From positions 1,025,511 to 1,089,510 of the forward strand of contig CP129490.1 of NCBI GenBank assembly GCA_030584085.1: a stretch of 64,000 nt of DNA, given 5' to 3'. How positions within the stretch are numbered: position 1 is the stretch's first letter; each line of letters starts with the position of its first letter. Below, piece by piece: positions 17,637 through 26,232 of this stretch. This DNA is from Melioribacteraceae bacterium (GTDB lineage Bacteria > Bacteroidota > Ignavibacteria > Ignavibacteriales > Melioribacteraceae). The notes under the pieces were generated by a model. It saw only the letters and a list, made by a program, of their open reading frames with translations. It did no database searches and had not been told where the DNA came from. The position numbers and the translations under genes were made by a program.

Positions 17637-18000
17637 ATTAAAGTACACAAAAGATCATGAATGGATAAAAGTTGACGGCAATGTTGGAATTATTGGAGTA
17701 ACCGATTACGCACAAGGAGAACTTGGTGATGTTGTATTTGTTGATATCTCTGAAGATCTTTCTGAAATTGCTTCCGGTGAGGCTTTTGGAACAATTGAAG
17801 CAGTAAAAACAGTAAGTGATCTTTATGCACCATGTGATGGAAAAGTGATTGAGATAAACTCTGCACTTGCTGATGATCCTCAAAAAGTTAATTCTGATCC
17901 ATTTGGTGAAGGTTGGCTTATCAAAATTGAACTTACTAATCCGGCTCAGTTAGATGATCTACTCGATGCCGAAGCTTATAAATCTCAAATTGGCGAATAG
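17620..18000 (+). CDS. gcvH: Glycine cleavage system H protein
   Basis: GcvH carries lipoate-bound aminomethyl groups between the P, T and L proteins of glycine cleavage. The 126-residue sequence has the standard [25 protein letters not shown] start and the lipoylated Lys in [15 protein letters not shown] near residue 67. Two ATGs (17620 and 17623) are possible, with a TGAGG Shine-Dalgarno at 17611-17615. The gene overlaps accC by 17 bases, so a lipoyl carrier is translated with the biotin carrier operon, while gcvP, gcvT and lipoate genes are absent from the window. A terminator follows. Confidence 0.95.
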   Translation: MMVPNELKYTKDHEWIKVDGNVGIIGVTDYAQGELGDVVFVDISEDLSEIASGEAFGTIEAVKTVSDLYAPCDGKVIEINSALADDPQKVNSDPFGEGWLIKIELTNPAQLDDLLDAEAYKSQIGE

Positions 18001-18020
18001 TCATATAAAGAATTAAAATA

Positions 18021-18047
18021 AAAGTCACTCAGCCGAGTGACTTTTTT
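18021..18047 (+). terminator. Rho-independent terminator after gcvH
   Basis: A perfect 10-bp stem (AAAGTCACTC / GAGTGACTTT) with an AGCC tetraloop is followed by T bases. It closes the efp-accB-accC-gcvH transcript, and guaA starts 14 bases beyond it. Confidence 0.9.
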
Positions 18048-18061
18048 GTATAAGGATACAC

Positions 18062-19603
18062 ATGATTCACACCGAAACAATCATCATACTTGATTTTGGA
18101 TCACAATACACACAGTTAATAGCTCGCAGAATAAGAGAGCAAAATGTTTATTGCGAAATTCACCCACACACAATTCATATTGATAGAATTAGGGAACTTA
18201 ACCCAATTGGAATAATCTTTTCCGGTGGACCAATGAGCGTGTATGATAAAGACGCTCCACAAATATCTTCCGATTATTTTGAATTAAATATTCCCATTCT
18301 AGGTATCTGCTATGGACTTCAGTTATTAGCTAAAAATTTCGGTGGTAAAGTTGAGCCTGCCGATAAACGTGAATATGGTAAAGCAGAAATAATTATTACA
18401 AAAGACTCAAAACTATTTAGGGATGTGAAAAATAAATCGGTTGTTTGGATGAGCCACGGGGATTTCATTACAAATCTTCCTAGTGATTTCCATGTAACTG
18501 CTAAAACTGAAAATTCTCCAATCTGTGCAATTGGTAATGAGAGTAAAAAAATATATGGAGTGCAATTTCATCCTGAAGTTGTTCATACCGAAGACGGAAA
18601 ACAGATCATACATAATTTTTTATTTGATATATGTAGAAGCAAAGGTGATTGGACATCTCAGCATTTTATTTCATCCACTACCGAAGAGATTAAGTCGTTT
18701 GTCGGAAATAAAAAAGTGATATGTGCTCTTAGCGGCGGTGTTGACTCCTCAGTTGCTTCCGTTCTATTGCATGAAGCAATCGGAGATAATTTAATTTGTG
18801 TCCATGTTGATAATGGATTGATGCGAAAAAATGAGAGTGCCGCAATCATTAAAATGTTTAACGAAAAATATAAGATGCATATAGTTTCAGTAGATGCCGA
18901 AGCTTTATTCTTACAAAGATTACACGGTGTTTCCGATCCCGAGAAAAAAAGAAAAATAATTGGTAACACGTTTATCGAAGTATTTGAAAGTGAAGCTAAA
19001 AAATTTGATGACGTTCAGTTCTTAGTGCAAGGTACATTGTACCCCGATGTTATAGAATCAGTACCTGTGAAGGGAGTTTCTGTTACTATCAAAACACATC
19101 ATAACGTTGGTGGTCTTCCCGAAAAAATGAATTTAAAATTAATCGAACCTTTTAGAGAACTTTTTAAAGACGAAGTTAGAGCCATTGGAAAAGAGCTTGG
19201 TTTACCAAATGAATTTATTGAACGTCATCCATTCCCCGGACCGGGCTTAGCTGTGCGTGTTCTTGGTGATGTAACACGCGAAAGACTTGATATTTTAAGA
19301 GAAGCCGATCAAATATTTATTGACAGCATAAAAGAAACAGGAATCTACAACGAAATATGGCAAGCGTTTGTGGTTTTACTCCCAGTTCAATCTGTAGGTG
19401 TAATGGGAGATTCCAGAACCTACGAAAATGTTGCCGCATTGCGTGCTGTAACTTCAATTGATGGAATGACTGCAGATTGGTACAGATTTAATCCCGATGT
19501 ACTTGAAATAATTTCAAACAGGATTATTAGAAATGTTAAAGGTATCAATAGAGTAGTTTACGATATAAGTTCAAAACCACCAGCGACAATAGAATGGGAA
19601 TAG
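18062..19603 (+). CDS. guaA: GMP synthase (glutamine-hydrolysing)
   Basis: GuaA aminates XMP to GMP with glutamine and ATP. The N-terminal class I glutaminase domain has the nucleophile Cys83 in [10 protein letters not shown] and the His/Glu of FHPEVVHTE near 168-175. The ATP pyrophosphatase domain begins with the P-loop [10 protein letters not shown] near 220-230. The dimerisation domain ends with the family C-terminus [14 protein letters not shown]. The 513-residue length is normal. It has its own upstream spacer after a terminator, so it likely starts a new transcript running through the TPR and radC genes. Confidence 0.97.
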   Translation: MIHTETIIILDFGSQYTQLIARRIREQNVYCEIHPHTIHIDRIRELNPIGIIFSGGPMSVYDKDAPQISSDYFELNIPILGICYGLQLLAKNFGGKVEPADKREYGKAEIIITKDSKLFRDVKNKSVVWMSHGDFITNLPSDFHVTAKTENSPICAIGNESKKIYGVQFHPEVVHTEDGKQIIHNFLFDICRSKGDWTSQHFISSTTEEIKSFVGNKKVICALSGGVDSSVASVLLHEAIGDNLICVHVDNGLMRKNESAAIIKMFNEKYKMHIVSVDAEALFLQRLHGVSDPEKKRKIIGNTFIEVFESEAKKFDDVQFLVQGTLYPDVIESVPVKGVSVTIKTHHNVGGLPEKMNLKLIEPFRELFKDEVRAIGKELGLPNEFIERHPFPGPGLAVRVLGDVTRERLDILREADQIFIDSIKETGIYNEIWQAFVVLLPVQSVGVMGDSRTYENVAALRAVTSIDGMTADWYRFNPDVLEIISNRIIRNVKGINRVVYDISSKPPATIEWE

Positions 19604-19604
19604 C

Positions 19605-20489
19605 ATGAACGAATTTGAAATAAAATTCAATCAAGCAGATCAACTCATTCAAGAAAATAAGTATTTACATGCAATTCAAGTTTTACAATCTCTCCTAGTA
19701 GTTCCGGAATACAGCCGAAAGGTTGTCATCAAACTTGTAGAAATTTATGATTTACAAGGGCAGATAGATTCTGCATCAAAAATTCTTAATAACTATTTGT
19801 TACAAAATGACGATGATGAAAATATTCGAGCCTACTTTGCACATTTCTTGATTCGTAATGAAAAATTTAACGAAGCACACGATATACTTTCGGGACTTTC
19901 AAACAAGCATCATCCTGAGAAGAGTTTTTTAATGGGATTAGTAAACTTCTACCTAAATGATTTCGAAGTAGCTTTAATTAATTTCACAGAGTTCATCAAC
20001 AATAATAAAAATTCAGAAATACTGCCTGATGCTTATCTCTATAAAGCAAAATGTAATATTGAAAAAAGTGAGCTTGATGAAGCTATTCAAAATCTTAACA
20101 GCTCAATTAAGTTCGATAATGGTAATTCCGAAACCTATACTACTTTTGCAAAGGTTTATTATATAAAAGAGATGTATTATCACGCATTAGAAAAAATTAA
20201 AATCAGTATTGAATTAAATCCACTTGATCTAGATGCAATAGAATGGAGCGGTAGAATATTTTTTAAACTTGGCGATTTTAAAAATGCTAAAAAACAGTTT
20301 GAACTAGTCATAGAAATAGATAAATCAAACTCTGAAATTTTCGCTATTTTAGGATTGACATGCTTAAATCTGGAAGATTTTGATAGTGCAAAATATTATT
20401 TTGACGAAGCATTAAAGCTGGATTCAAGTAATGAATTAGCTCAAAAGGGAATACCTGCTTGCAATAAAAATTATTTTGATGGTATTTAG
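19605..20489 (+). CDS. TPR-repeat protein
   Basis: The protein is 294 residues with tetratricopeptide-type helical hairpins along its length (for example ADQLIQENKYLHAIQVLQSLL, AKVYYIKEMYYHALEKIKISIELNPLDLDA, LTCLNLEDFDSAKYYFDEALKLDSSNELA). It has no signal peptide or membrane helix, so it is a cytoplasmic protein-interaction scaffold of unknown partner. The ATG lies one base after the guaA stop and its own stop is one base before the radC ATG, so all three are probably translated from one message. Nothing in the sequence links it to GMP synthesis or repair. Confidence 0.75.
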   Translation: MNEFEIKFNQADQLIQENKYLHAIQVLQSLLVVPEYSRKVVIKLVEIYDLQGQIDSASKILNNYLLQNDDDENIRAYFAHFLIRNEKFNEAHDILSGLSNKHHPEKSFLMGLVNFYLNDFEVALINFTEFINNNKNSEILPDAYLYKAKCNIEKSELDEAIQNLNSSIKFDNGNSETYTTFAKVYYIKEMYYHALEKIKISIELNPLDLDAIEWSGRIFFKLGDFKNAKKQFELVIEIDKSNSEIFAILGLTCLNLEDFDSAKYYFDEALKLDSSNELAQKGIPACNKNYFDGI

Positions 20490-20490
20490 T

Positions 20491-21168
20491 ATGAAAGTTA
20501 AAGATCTACCATTAGATGATCGTCCTAGAGAAAAATTGATTTTACGAGGTGCGCAAAATTTAAGTGATGCAGAACTTTTAGCTATACTTTTACGAACCGG
20601 TTCAAAAAATGAATCTGTTATTGTAGTAGCTCAAAAATTGCTTAAAGAATTTGGAAATGTTTCTGTATTGGCATCAAAATCTGTTGAAGAGTTAACACAA
20701 ATAAAGGGTATTGGCAAAGACAAAGCAGCTGCATTAGTTGCAGCTTTTGAACTTGTAAGAAGAATTGAATTCGAGAGTAAATGGTATTCGAACAAAAAAA
20801 TAACATCACCCAAAGAAATAGCAGAACTTTACATACCTTTGCTTAGAGATGAACTACAAGAAAAATTTTATGTAGTATGCTTATCGTCTTCAAATAGAAT
20901 CATTAAGCACGAATTACTTTTTGTAGGAACTCTTAATGCAAGCTTAGTTGCACCTCGAGAAATATTTAAAACAGCATTAGCTAATAACTCCGCAAATATC
21001 ATATTAATGCATAATCACCCCAGTGGAAACCCGGAACCGAGCCAAGAGGATATAAGTATAACACGCAAAATTTCTGAGGCCGGTAAAGTATTAGAAATTC
21101 AAATATTTGATCATATAATTATAGCTGGAAATTCTTACATAAGCTTTGTCGAAAAACGAATTTTATGA
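20491..21168 (+). CDS. radC: RadC family JAB-domain protein
   Basis: RadC proteins are widespread metalloprotease-like proteins with an uncertain role, once linked to DNA repair. The N-terminal helix-hairpin-helix (ELTQIKGIGKDKAAALVAA, about 68-86) and the C-terminal JAB/MPN metal motif HNHPSGNPEPSQEDI (about 171-185) are intact, along with the conserved upstream Glu region (KHELLFVGTLNASLVAPREIFK). I place the start at 20491 (MKVKDLPLDDRPREKL), one base after the TPR stop; the TTG at 20476 is inside the previous gene. The 225-residue length is typical. Confidence 0.9.
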   Translation: MKVKDLPLDDRPREKLILRGAQNLSDAELLAILLRTGSKNESVIVVAQKLLKEFGNVSVLASKSVEELTQIKGIGKDKAAALVAAFELVRRIEFESKWYSNKKITSPKEIAELYIPLLRDELQEKFYVVCLSSSNRIIKHELLFVGTLNASLVAPREIFKTALANNSANIILMHNHPSGNPEPSQEDISITRKISEAGKVLEIQIFDHIIIAGNSYISFVEKRIL

Positions 21169-21264
21169 TGTTTATTTACGATTTTCAAACACTCTAATAA
21201 TTTTTTTATTATATTTCTCGATACGCAAAATCATAACAAATAATTTATCAATTAGGAGGAAAAC

Positions 21265-21540
21265 ATGGTTAGACTTAAAAAAGTCCTCAATTTATCAATC
21301 GCTGTATTGATGGTTGCTGGAATGATCGGTTTTGCCGGTTGTAGCGGTGTTAGCGAAGAGCAAATGGCGGAACTTCAAGCACTTAGACAAGAAGTATCAG
21401 CTCTTGAAAGTGAAACACAAGATCTGAAAAATGAAAAATCAAAATTGGAAAGAGAAATTGCAGAATTGAATGCTAAGCTTGATCAATGCGCAAAAGACAA
21501 AGAGCAAACAAAAAATAATTTAGAAAAAATGGGAATGTAA
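21265..21540 (+). CDS. Small coiled-coil lipoprotein
   Basis: This is a 91-residue lipoprotein. The signal peptide ends in the lipobox GFAGC with Cys26 lipidated. The mature 65 residues are almost entirely a heptad coiled coil (EEQMAELQALRQEVSALESE and the following stretch), ending with a single Cys near residue 77 and Lys-rich residues. This is the architecture of Lpp/OprI-like small outer-membrane lipoproteins, though there is no sequence identity I can claim and no C-terminal Lys for murein linkage. A very strong AGGAGG Shine-Dalgarno (21256-21261) suggests high expression. It is followed by a secreted LysM protein, likely a functional partner. Confidence 0.65.
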   Translation: MVRLKKVLNLSIAVLMVAGMIGFAGCSGVSEEQMAELQALRQEVSALESETQDLKNEKSKLEREIAELNAKLDQCAKDKEQTKNNLEKMGM

Positions 21541-21578
21541 TTAAAAAGAAAAGTTTAATAAATAATTGGAGGATTTAA

Positions 21579-22277
21579 ATGAAAATTCAAAAATATTTAG
21601 CTGGCTTAGTTGCTCTTCTTCTGTTGGCTAATGTTAATTTGTTTGCTCAAGAGATGACCTCAGAAGAATGGCAAAATGAAATTAACCGTTTAACAGAAAG
21701 AAAAGCTTCTCTTACTTCAGAATTAACCGCTCTTCAAAATGATGTAAATTCATTAAGAGCCACACTCGAAGGTATGCAAGCATGGGAAGATTGTCGTGAT
21801 GAATTATATGCATTAGTTGGCGCAACAAAAGCTGATGTTGATGCTTTCAGATCAGAAGTTGAAGCAGTTGAAGGAAGAATCAATCGTCAACAACTTCCTA
21901 AAGAAGATCGTCAAATGGAATTGAATACTCTTAAAGCAAATAAAATTTCTGCACTTCCTGAATTTTATGAAAAAGTTCATAATGAATTACAAAGAAAACT
22001 TGATGCATGGGATGCAAAACCATCCGAGATTATGTATACTGTAGTTAAAGGTGATCACTTATGGGGAATCGCTAAAAAGAAAGAACATTATGATAACCCA
22101 TTTGCTTGGCCAAAAATTTATCAAGCAAATAGAGATCAAATTAAGAATCCTGATTTGATTTATCCAAAACAAATTTTCAAGATTCCTAACTTGACTGAAG
22201 AAGAAAAAGCAAAATATGATAAAATTAAAAGAAACTATAAACCAGCTCCACCGGTTCAATCACAATCAACAAACTAG
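21579..22277 (+). CDS. Secreted coiled-coil protein with C-terminal LysM domain
   Basis: A cleavable signal peptide (residues 1-23, ending NLFAQ) precedes a coiled-coil segment (about 28-70, with RKASLTSELTALQNDVNSL). Next come a helical linker and a C-terminal LysM domain (about 148-198: YTVVKGDHLWGIAKKKEHY...WPKIYQANRDQIKNPDLIYPKQIFKIP), which should bind peptidoglycan. The tail is Pro/Gln-rich. It probably sits in the periplasm tethered to the wall. A strong GGAGG Shine-Dalgarno precedes the ATG, and it lies 38 bases behind the lipoprotein gene, in one transcript closed by a terminator. Confidence 0.8.
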   Translation: MKIQKYLAGLVALLLLANVNLFAQEMTSEEWQNEINRLTERKASLTSELTALQNDVNSLRATLEGMQAWEDCRDELYALVGATKADVDAFRSEVEAVEGRINRQQLPKEDRQMELNTLKANKISALPEFYEKVHNELQRKLDAWDAKPSEIMYTVVKGDHLWGIAKKKEHYDNPFAWPKIYQANRDQIKNPDLIYPKQIFKIPNLTEEEKAKYDKIKRNYKPAPPVQSQSTN

Positions 22278-22307
22278 TTTCTTAGTTTTAATAGCTTAAT
22301 TTTAATT

Positions 22308-22343
22308 AGCCCTTTTCATATTTTTGTGAGAAGGGCTTTTCTT
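22308..22343 (+). terminator. Rho-independent terminator after the LysM gene
   Basis: An 11-bp stem (AGCCCTTTTCA with TGAGAAGGGCT, including one G-U pair) with a short AT loop is followed by TTTTCTT. It separates the lipoprotein/LysM transcript from phoH. Confidence 0.85.
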
Positions 22344-22351
22344 ATTTAATC

Positions 22352-22356
22352 GGAGG
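22352..22356 (+). promoter_or_regulatory. Shine-Dalgarno site that fixes the phoH CTG start
   Basis: GGAGG sits five bases before CTG at 22362, the only initiator-like codon with correct spacing in the conserved frame. The in-frame stop at 22347 lies just before it, and no ATG, GTG or TTG occurs in this frame until 22545. Confidence 0.75.
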
Positions 22357-22361
22357 TTTTT

Positions 22362-23330
22362 CTGCAGTTAGAAAAAATATTAAACATCGATTCTGTTAAT
22401 CAGCAAGCTTTACTTGGGTTTAATGACGCGAACCTGCAACCGTTAGAAGATCGATTTAGCTCTACTATCACTGTTCGCGGTGATAATGTTTACATAAAAG
22501 GTGTTCAAGAAGAAGTTGAACTGATAGAAAAAATTTTTAAGGAAATGATTTATGTCCTCAATACAACCGGTAAACTTATCACGCAAGATGTTACCACAAT
22601 TCTGAATTTAACCGTTGAAGGAAAAGAAATAATTAGTGATAAAGAATACGACGATATAATTCTTTATACTAAACGCGATGTAATTAAGGCAAAAACTCCC
22701 ACACAAAAGATCTATGCAGAAAGTGTTGGTAAAAATGATATTTGCTTTGCTATAGGACCGGCCGGAACCGGTAAAACTTATTTGGCTGTTGCCTTTGCTG
22801 TCTCCGCACTTAAAAAAGGAATAGTACAAAAAATTGTATTGGCAAGACCTGCGGTTGAAGCTGGTGAAAGTTTAGGTTTTCTTCCGGGCGACTTAAAAGA
22901 AAAAATTGATCCTTATCTCCGTCCGTTACTGGATGCTTTACAGGAAATGCTTCCGGCAGAACAATTAAGAGGTTATTTAGAAAAAGGTGTGATTGAAATA
23001 GTCCCTTTAGCATACATGCGAGGTAGAACACTAAACTACGCCTACGTAATTCTTGATGAAGCACAGAATGCTACCGCTGTACAAATGAAAATGTTTTTAA
23101 CTCGTCTGGGTCCAAATTCAAAAGCAATAATAACGGGTGATATAACTCAAATTGATTTACCAAGTTCTAGTGCAAGCGGATTAATACAAGTTCAGCAAAT
23201 TCTTAAAAATGTTGATGGTGTTGATTTTATTTACTTCGAAAAGAAAGATGTAGTTCGTCATAAACTAGTTAAAGATATTATCAACGCCTATGAAAAATTT
23301 GGTAACGGTAATAAAAATCACCATGGTTAA
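22362..23330 (+). CDS. phoH: PhoH-family ATPase with apparent CTG start
   Basis: PhoH-like proteins are cytoplasmic P-loop ATPases linked to RNA metabolism. The Walker A motif GPAGTGKTY is near residue 132 and the Walker B DEAQNAT near 236; the block LARPAVEAGESLGFLPGDLKEKIDPYLRP is diagnostic. The first ATG (22545) would remove 61 residues (QLEKILNIDSVNQQALLGFN...ITVRGDNVYIKGVQEE), which match the conserved N-terminal KH-like region of the family. The frame is open back to 22350 with only CTG at 22362 behind a perfect GGAGG. With that start the protein has 322 residues, the normal length. It overlaps mazG tail-to-tail by four bases. Confidence 0.88.
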   Translation: MQLEKILNIDSVNQQALLGFNDANLQPLEDRFSSTITVRGDNVYIKGVQEEVELIEKIFKEMIYVLNTTGKLITQDVTTILNLTVEGKEIISDKEYDDIILYTKRDVIKAKTPTQKIYAESVGKNDICFAIGPAGTGKTYLAVAFAVSALKKGIVQKIVLARPAVEAGESLGFLPGDLKEKIDPYLRPLLDALQEMLPAEQLRGYLEKGVIEIVPLAYMRGRTLNYAYVILDEAQNATAVQMKMFLTRLGPNSKAIITGDITQIDLPSSSASGLIQVQQILKNVDGVDFIYFEKKDVVRHKLVKDIINAYEKFGNGNKNHHG

Positions 23331-24088
23331 ATAACTTTTTTACTTTCTTCCCAAAGTTTATCCATTTGCTCAAGATTTGAATCCGTTATTTTTATTCCCG
23401 ATTCGGCTAATTTTTTTTCAATATAACTGAATCGCTTAATAAATTTTTCGTTTGTTACACGAAGAGCGTTTTCCGGATTAATACCGATGAACCGTGTATA
23501 ATTCACAATTGAGAATAAGAGATCACCTAGTTCTTCTTCAATTTTAGCATGATTATCACTCTTCGAAACATCCTCGAACTCATTAATTTCTTCTTTTACT
23601 TTTTCCCAGACGCTTTGCTTTTCTTGCCAGTCGAAGCCGACTTTTGAAGCTTTCTCTTGTAATCTGAATGCTCTATGTAATTGGGGTAAAGCTTTTGGTA
23701 CTCCCTCTAATACCGAATCTCTTCCTTCCTCTAATTTAATCTTTTCCCAGTTGTACATTATTTCGTCATTATCCTTAACTTTCGTCCCTCCAAAAACGTG
23801 AGGATGTCGTCTAATGAGTTTTTCAGTAATTCTGTCAATTACGTCATCGATATTAAATTTGTTAGTCTCACTTGCCATCTGTGCGTGAAAAACAATGTGC
23901 AAAAGAATATCGCCAAGCTCACCACGCATCTCGTCAAAATCTTTTAGATCAATAGCTTCAATCAATTCGTGGGTTTCTTCCAATGTGGCTGCTTTAATTG
24001 AATCATGGGTTTGTTCTTTGTCCCAAGGACATTCGTTTCTTAGTCGTTTCATCACATCAACCAATTTTTCGAACTTTTCTCCGGTCAT
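23327..24088 (-). CDS. mazG: Nucleoside triphosphate pyrophosphohydrolase MazG
   Basis: MazG hydrolyses (d)NTPs to monophosphates and pyrophosphate, removing aberrant nucleotides and modulating alarmone-linked stress. The signature LRNECPWDKEQTHDSIKAATLEETHELIEAIDLKD contains the metal-binding E-x-x-E sites. The second half repeats the fold with EELGDLLFSIVNYTRF, giving the two-domain form. I place the start at 24088 (MTGEKFEKLVDVM), which has GAGGA upstream; the longer frame to 24139 adds 17 unconserved residues. The protein has 253 residues. It converges with phoH. Confidence 0.93.
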   Translation of the reverse strand: MTGEKFEKLVDVMKRLRNECPWDKEQTHDSIKAATLEETHELIEAIDLKDFDEMRGELGDILLHIVFHAQMASETNKFNIDDVIDRITEKLIRRHPHVFGGTKVKDNDEIMYNWEKIKLEEGRDSVLEGVPKALPQLHRAFRLQEKASKVGFDWQEKQSVWEKVKEEINEFEDVSKSDNHAKIEEELGDLLFSIVNYTRFIGINPENALRVTNEKFIKRFSYIEKKLAESGIKITDSNLEQMDKLWEESKKVI

Positions 24089-24199
24089 AATTCCTCGATT
24101 TTTGTGATCGAAATTAATACTGTTTGTATGAATTAACAAATTAACTAAAAGAAATTCATCTACTTTTTGTAATTTTATCTAATCAATTTTGGAGAAAAA

Positions 24200-24655
24200 A
24201 TGCTTGAAGAAAAATTAAAAGACTTAGGAATCGAAATCCCTGAAGCTCCTATGCCATTGGCATCTTATATTCCGTCGACAATTGTCGGAAACTTAGTTTA
24301 CACTGCTGGACAAGTTCCGCTTATTAATGGTAAACTTAAAAATGCAGGGTTGGTTGGAAGAGATATTAGTATGGCAGATGCCCAAGAAGCAGCAAAGACC
24401 TGCGCAATTAATTGTTTAGGTGCGGTAAAAAAAGCAATTGGTGATCTTAACAAAATTAAGAGAATTGTTAAACTTACGGTTTTTGTTGCTAGTGAGGATG
24501 GTTTTGTAGATCAACCGAAAGTTGCAAATGGTGCATCGGATTTATTAGTTGAAATTTTTGGAGAGAATGGCAAACACGTTAGAAGTGCTGTAGGTGTTAC
24601 GGCTTTACCGCTTAATGCTCCCGTTGAAATTGAGATGATTGTAGAATTAAAGTAA
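24200..24655 (+). CDS. RidA/YjgF-family protein
   Basis: This is a small trimeric protein of the reactive-intermediate deaminase (RidA) superfamily, whose characterised members hydrolyse enamine/imine by-products of PLP enzymes. The 151-residue form (LEEKLKDLGIEIPEAPMPLASY...GNLVYTAGQVPL) belongs to the slightly longer YjgF-like subgroup. The ligand-binding Arg is present in VRSAVGVTALPLNAPVEIEM. A GGAG Shine-Dalgarno precedes the ATG. It has its own spacer behind the divergent mazG gene. Whether it has deaminase activity on PLP intermediates cannot be read from sequence. Confidence 0.88.
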   Translation: MLEEKLKDLGIEIPEAPMPLASYIPSTIVGNLVYTAGQVPLINGKLKNAGLVGRDISMADAQEAAKTCAINCLGAVKKAIGDLNKIKRIVKLTVFVASEDGFVDQPKVANGASDLLVEIFGENGKHVRSAVGVTALPLNAPVEIEMIVELK

Positions 24656-24777
24656 AAGTGAAGCGTTTTCTCTTGATTTATCTCGGAATTCTTATATTTT
24701 TAAGCTGTTTATCAATATATCTCTGAAACTTTTTCAGAATTTTTGTGTTGAAAAGAGAATTGAAAGGGGTTTTATCG

Positions 24778-25293
24778 ATGAAAAAAATACTATTATCTTT
24801 TTTAATACTTGTGCTTTTTATTCCTGTCGATGCACAATTTAAGGAAGATCTCAATAATCAAGTAAGTATTAAAGAGGGATTCATTAATCCCGATTTGTCT
24901 AACAATATTTTCGGTTTTATTGATCCCGATAAATTTTCGATGAATCATTCGGTAAGTATGTCCTACTCTACTTTTTCCGGACAAGCCATTGCGCTCGGTG
25001 TTTACACAAACAGCTTAAGATATGATTTTAGTGATAACCTTAACTTCCAAGTTGACGCAAGTATTGTCAATTCTCCTTACAATACATTAGGTGATGGATT
25101 TACAAATAATATTAACGGAATTTACTTATCACGCGCTGCCGTCAGTTATAAACCTTCGAAAAACACACAAATTTCATTAGAGATAAGACAAGGACCCGGA
25201 GCCTATTATAACAATTATTACAGTCCATATTATTTCATGACCCCGTCATTTGACAGAGAATTAAATACCTATAAGGTTAACAATACTAAGTAA
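24778..25293 (+). CDS. Small secreted protein, possible outer-membrane beta protein
   Basis: The start at 24778 gives a clean signal peptide (MKKILLSFLILVLFIPVDAQ) that a TTG start at 24745 would spoil, and a GAAAGGGG Shine-Dalgarno lies upstream. The mature 150 residues show amphipathic strands (MSYSTFSGQAIALGVYTNSLRYDFSDNLNFQVDASIV, YLSRAAVSYKPSKNTQISLEIRQ) and a Tyr/Asn-rich tail. It looks like a short outer-membrane or surface protein; no named family is recognised. A terminator closes the gene. The neighbours (RidA and LytR_C genes) do not explain it. Confidence 0.55.
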   Translation: MKKILLSFLILVLFIPVDAQFKEDLNNQVSIKEGFINPDLSNNIFGFIDPDKFSMNHSVSMSYSTFSGQAIALGVYTNSLRYDFSDNLNFQVDASIVNSPYNTLGDGFTNNINGIYLSRAAVSYKPSKNTQISLEIRQGPGAYYNNYYSPYYFMTPSFDRELNTYKVNNTK

Positions 25294-25320
25294 ATAAATT
25301 CTATTTTTGTTAAATTTGAT

Positions 25321-25348
25321 AACCGGGCAATTGCTCGGTTATTTTTTT
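25321..25348 (+). terminator. Rho-independent terminator after the small secreted protein
   Basis: AACCGGGCAA and TTGCTCGGTT form an inverted repeat (one G-U pair) followed by a T-run. It separates the secreted-protein gene from the LytR_C gene. Confidence 0.8.
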
Positions 25349-25368
25349 ATCTATTCAGATGTGATAAA

Positions 25369-25863
25369 TTGATTAAAAGAAGAACAAAAATAAAAAAGAA
25401 TACTAATGATGTGGATTTGAGGACATCTACGCAAAACCTACTTCTCAATATTATTATTTTTGTCCTTTTAGTCGTTGTTATTTATCTGAGTTATTCAATT
25501 TTCCTAAAATTGAAACTGGAAGTGGGCACGGAGTCGGTATCACAAAAGAATAATTTAACTCCCTCAGAAATTATTCAGGTAGAAGTATTAAATGGTTGTG
25601 GTGTTTCGGGGCTTGCTGATAGATTTACTGACTACTTGCGGGATAGAGGATTCGATGTAGTAAATAAAGGCAACTATATTCAATTTGATATTGAAAAAAC
25701 TATGATAATTGATCGAATGGGAAACGCCGCCAACGCAAAGGAGATAGCTAAATCTCTCGGTGTAAATGAAAGTAATATTATTACACAGATAAATGAAGAT
25801 TATTTTTTAGATGTCTCGGTAATTATTGGTTCAGATTACTATAAACTATCACCATTAAAATGA
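25369..25863 (+). CDS. Membrane-anchored LytR_C-domain protein
   Basis: The protein starts at a TTG (25369) with no in-frame ATG before the membrane helix. Residues 1-25 are basic and cytoplasmic, 26-48 form one membrane helix, and the extracytoplasmic C-terminal domain (about 65-164: VEVLNGCGVSGLADRFTDYLRDRGFDVV...IDRMGNAANAKEIAKSLGVNESNI) matches the LytR C-terminal domain (PF13399). The LytR/CpsA/Psr catalytic domain is absent, as in many Gram-negative stand-alone forms. The role is probably in the cell envelope but unknown. It precedes rsfS by 7 bases, so it shares that transcript. Confidence 0.75.
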   Translation: MIKRRTKIKKNTNDVDLRTSTQNLLLNIIIFVLLVVVIYLSYSIFLKLKLEVGTESVSQKNNLTPSEIIQVEVLNGCGVSGLADRFTDYLRDRGFDVVNKGNYIQFDIEKTMIIDRMGNAANAKEIAKSLGVNESNIITQINEDYFLDVSVIIGSDYYKLSPLK

Positions 25864-25870
25864 GGTACGT

Positions 25871-26221
25871 TTGGATTCATTACAATTTGCAAAAGAAATA
25901 ACAGACATCATACTCACTAAAAAAGGGTTCAGTATAAAGATTCTTGATCTCAAAAAATTATCCGCATTCGCTGATTATTTTGTTATATGTTCGGCTTCAT
26001 CGGATACACAAGTAAAAGCAATCTCAGATGCAATAGAAAAAGAACTGCGTGATCGTGGTATAAAAACTTATCATCGTGAAGGTTATGAAGCATTAAATTG
26101 GGTTTTGTTAGATTACTTTGATGTTGTTGTACACATCTTTAAAACTGAAGCTAGAGATTTTTATAATCTAGAGAAACTTTGGGGTGATGCAAAAGTTACT
26201 GAAATTGAAGACGAAGATTAA
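25871..26221 (+). CDS. rsfS: Ribosomal silencing factor RsfS
   Basis: RsfS (YbeB/Iojap) binds ribosomal protein L14 on the 50S subunit and blocks subunit joining under starvation. The 116 residues carry the family core: KLSAFADYFVICSASSDTQVKAISDAIEKELRDRG and YEALNWVLLDYFDVVVHIF, with the closing REFYNLEKLWGDA-like segment (RDFYNLEKLWGDA). The start is TTG at 25871 with GAGG five bases upstream, overlapping the preceding stop region. argS follows after 11 bases. Confidence 0.93.
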   Translation: MDSLQFAKEITDIILTKKGFSIKILDLKKLSAFADYFVICSASSDTQVKAISDAIEKELRDRGIKTYHREGYEALNWVLLDYFDVVVHIFKTEARDFYNLEKLWGDAKVTEIEDED

Positions 26222-26232
26222 AGGAGTTATGA

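Noticed and set aside
24658-24726. 22-codon GTG-started hydrophobic ORF after the RidA-like gene
   Set aside because: It looks like a stray signal-peptide-like stretch (KRFLLIYLGILIFLSC), but there is no Shine-Dalgarno and nothing follows the helix. It could be a small membrane peptide or a gene remnant; too weak to annotate.
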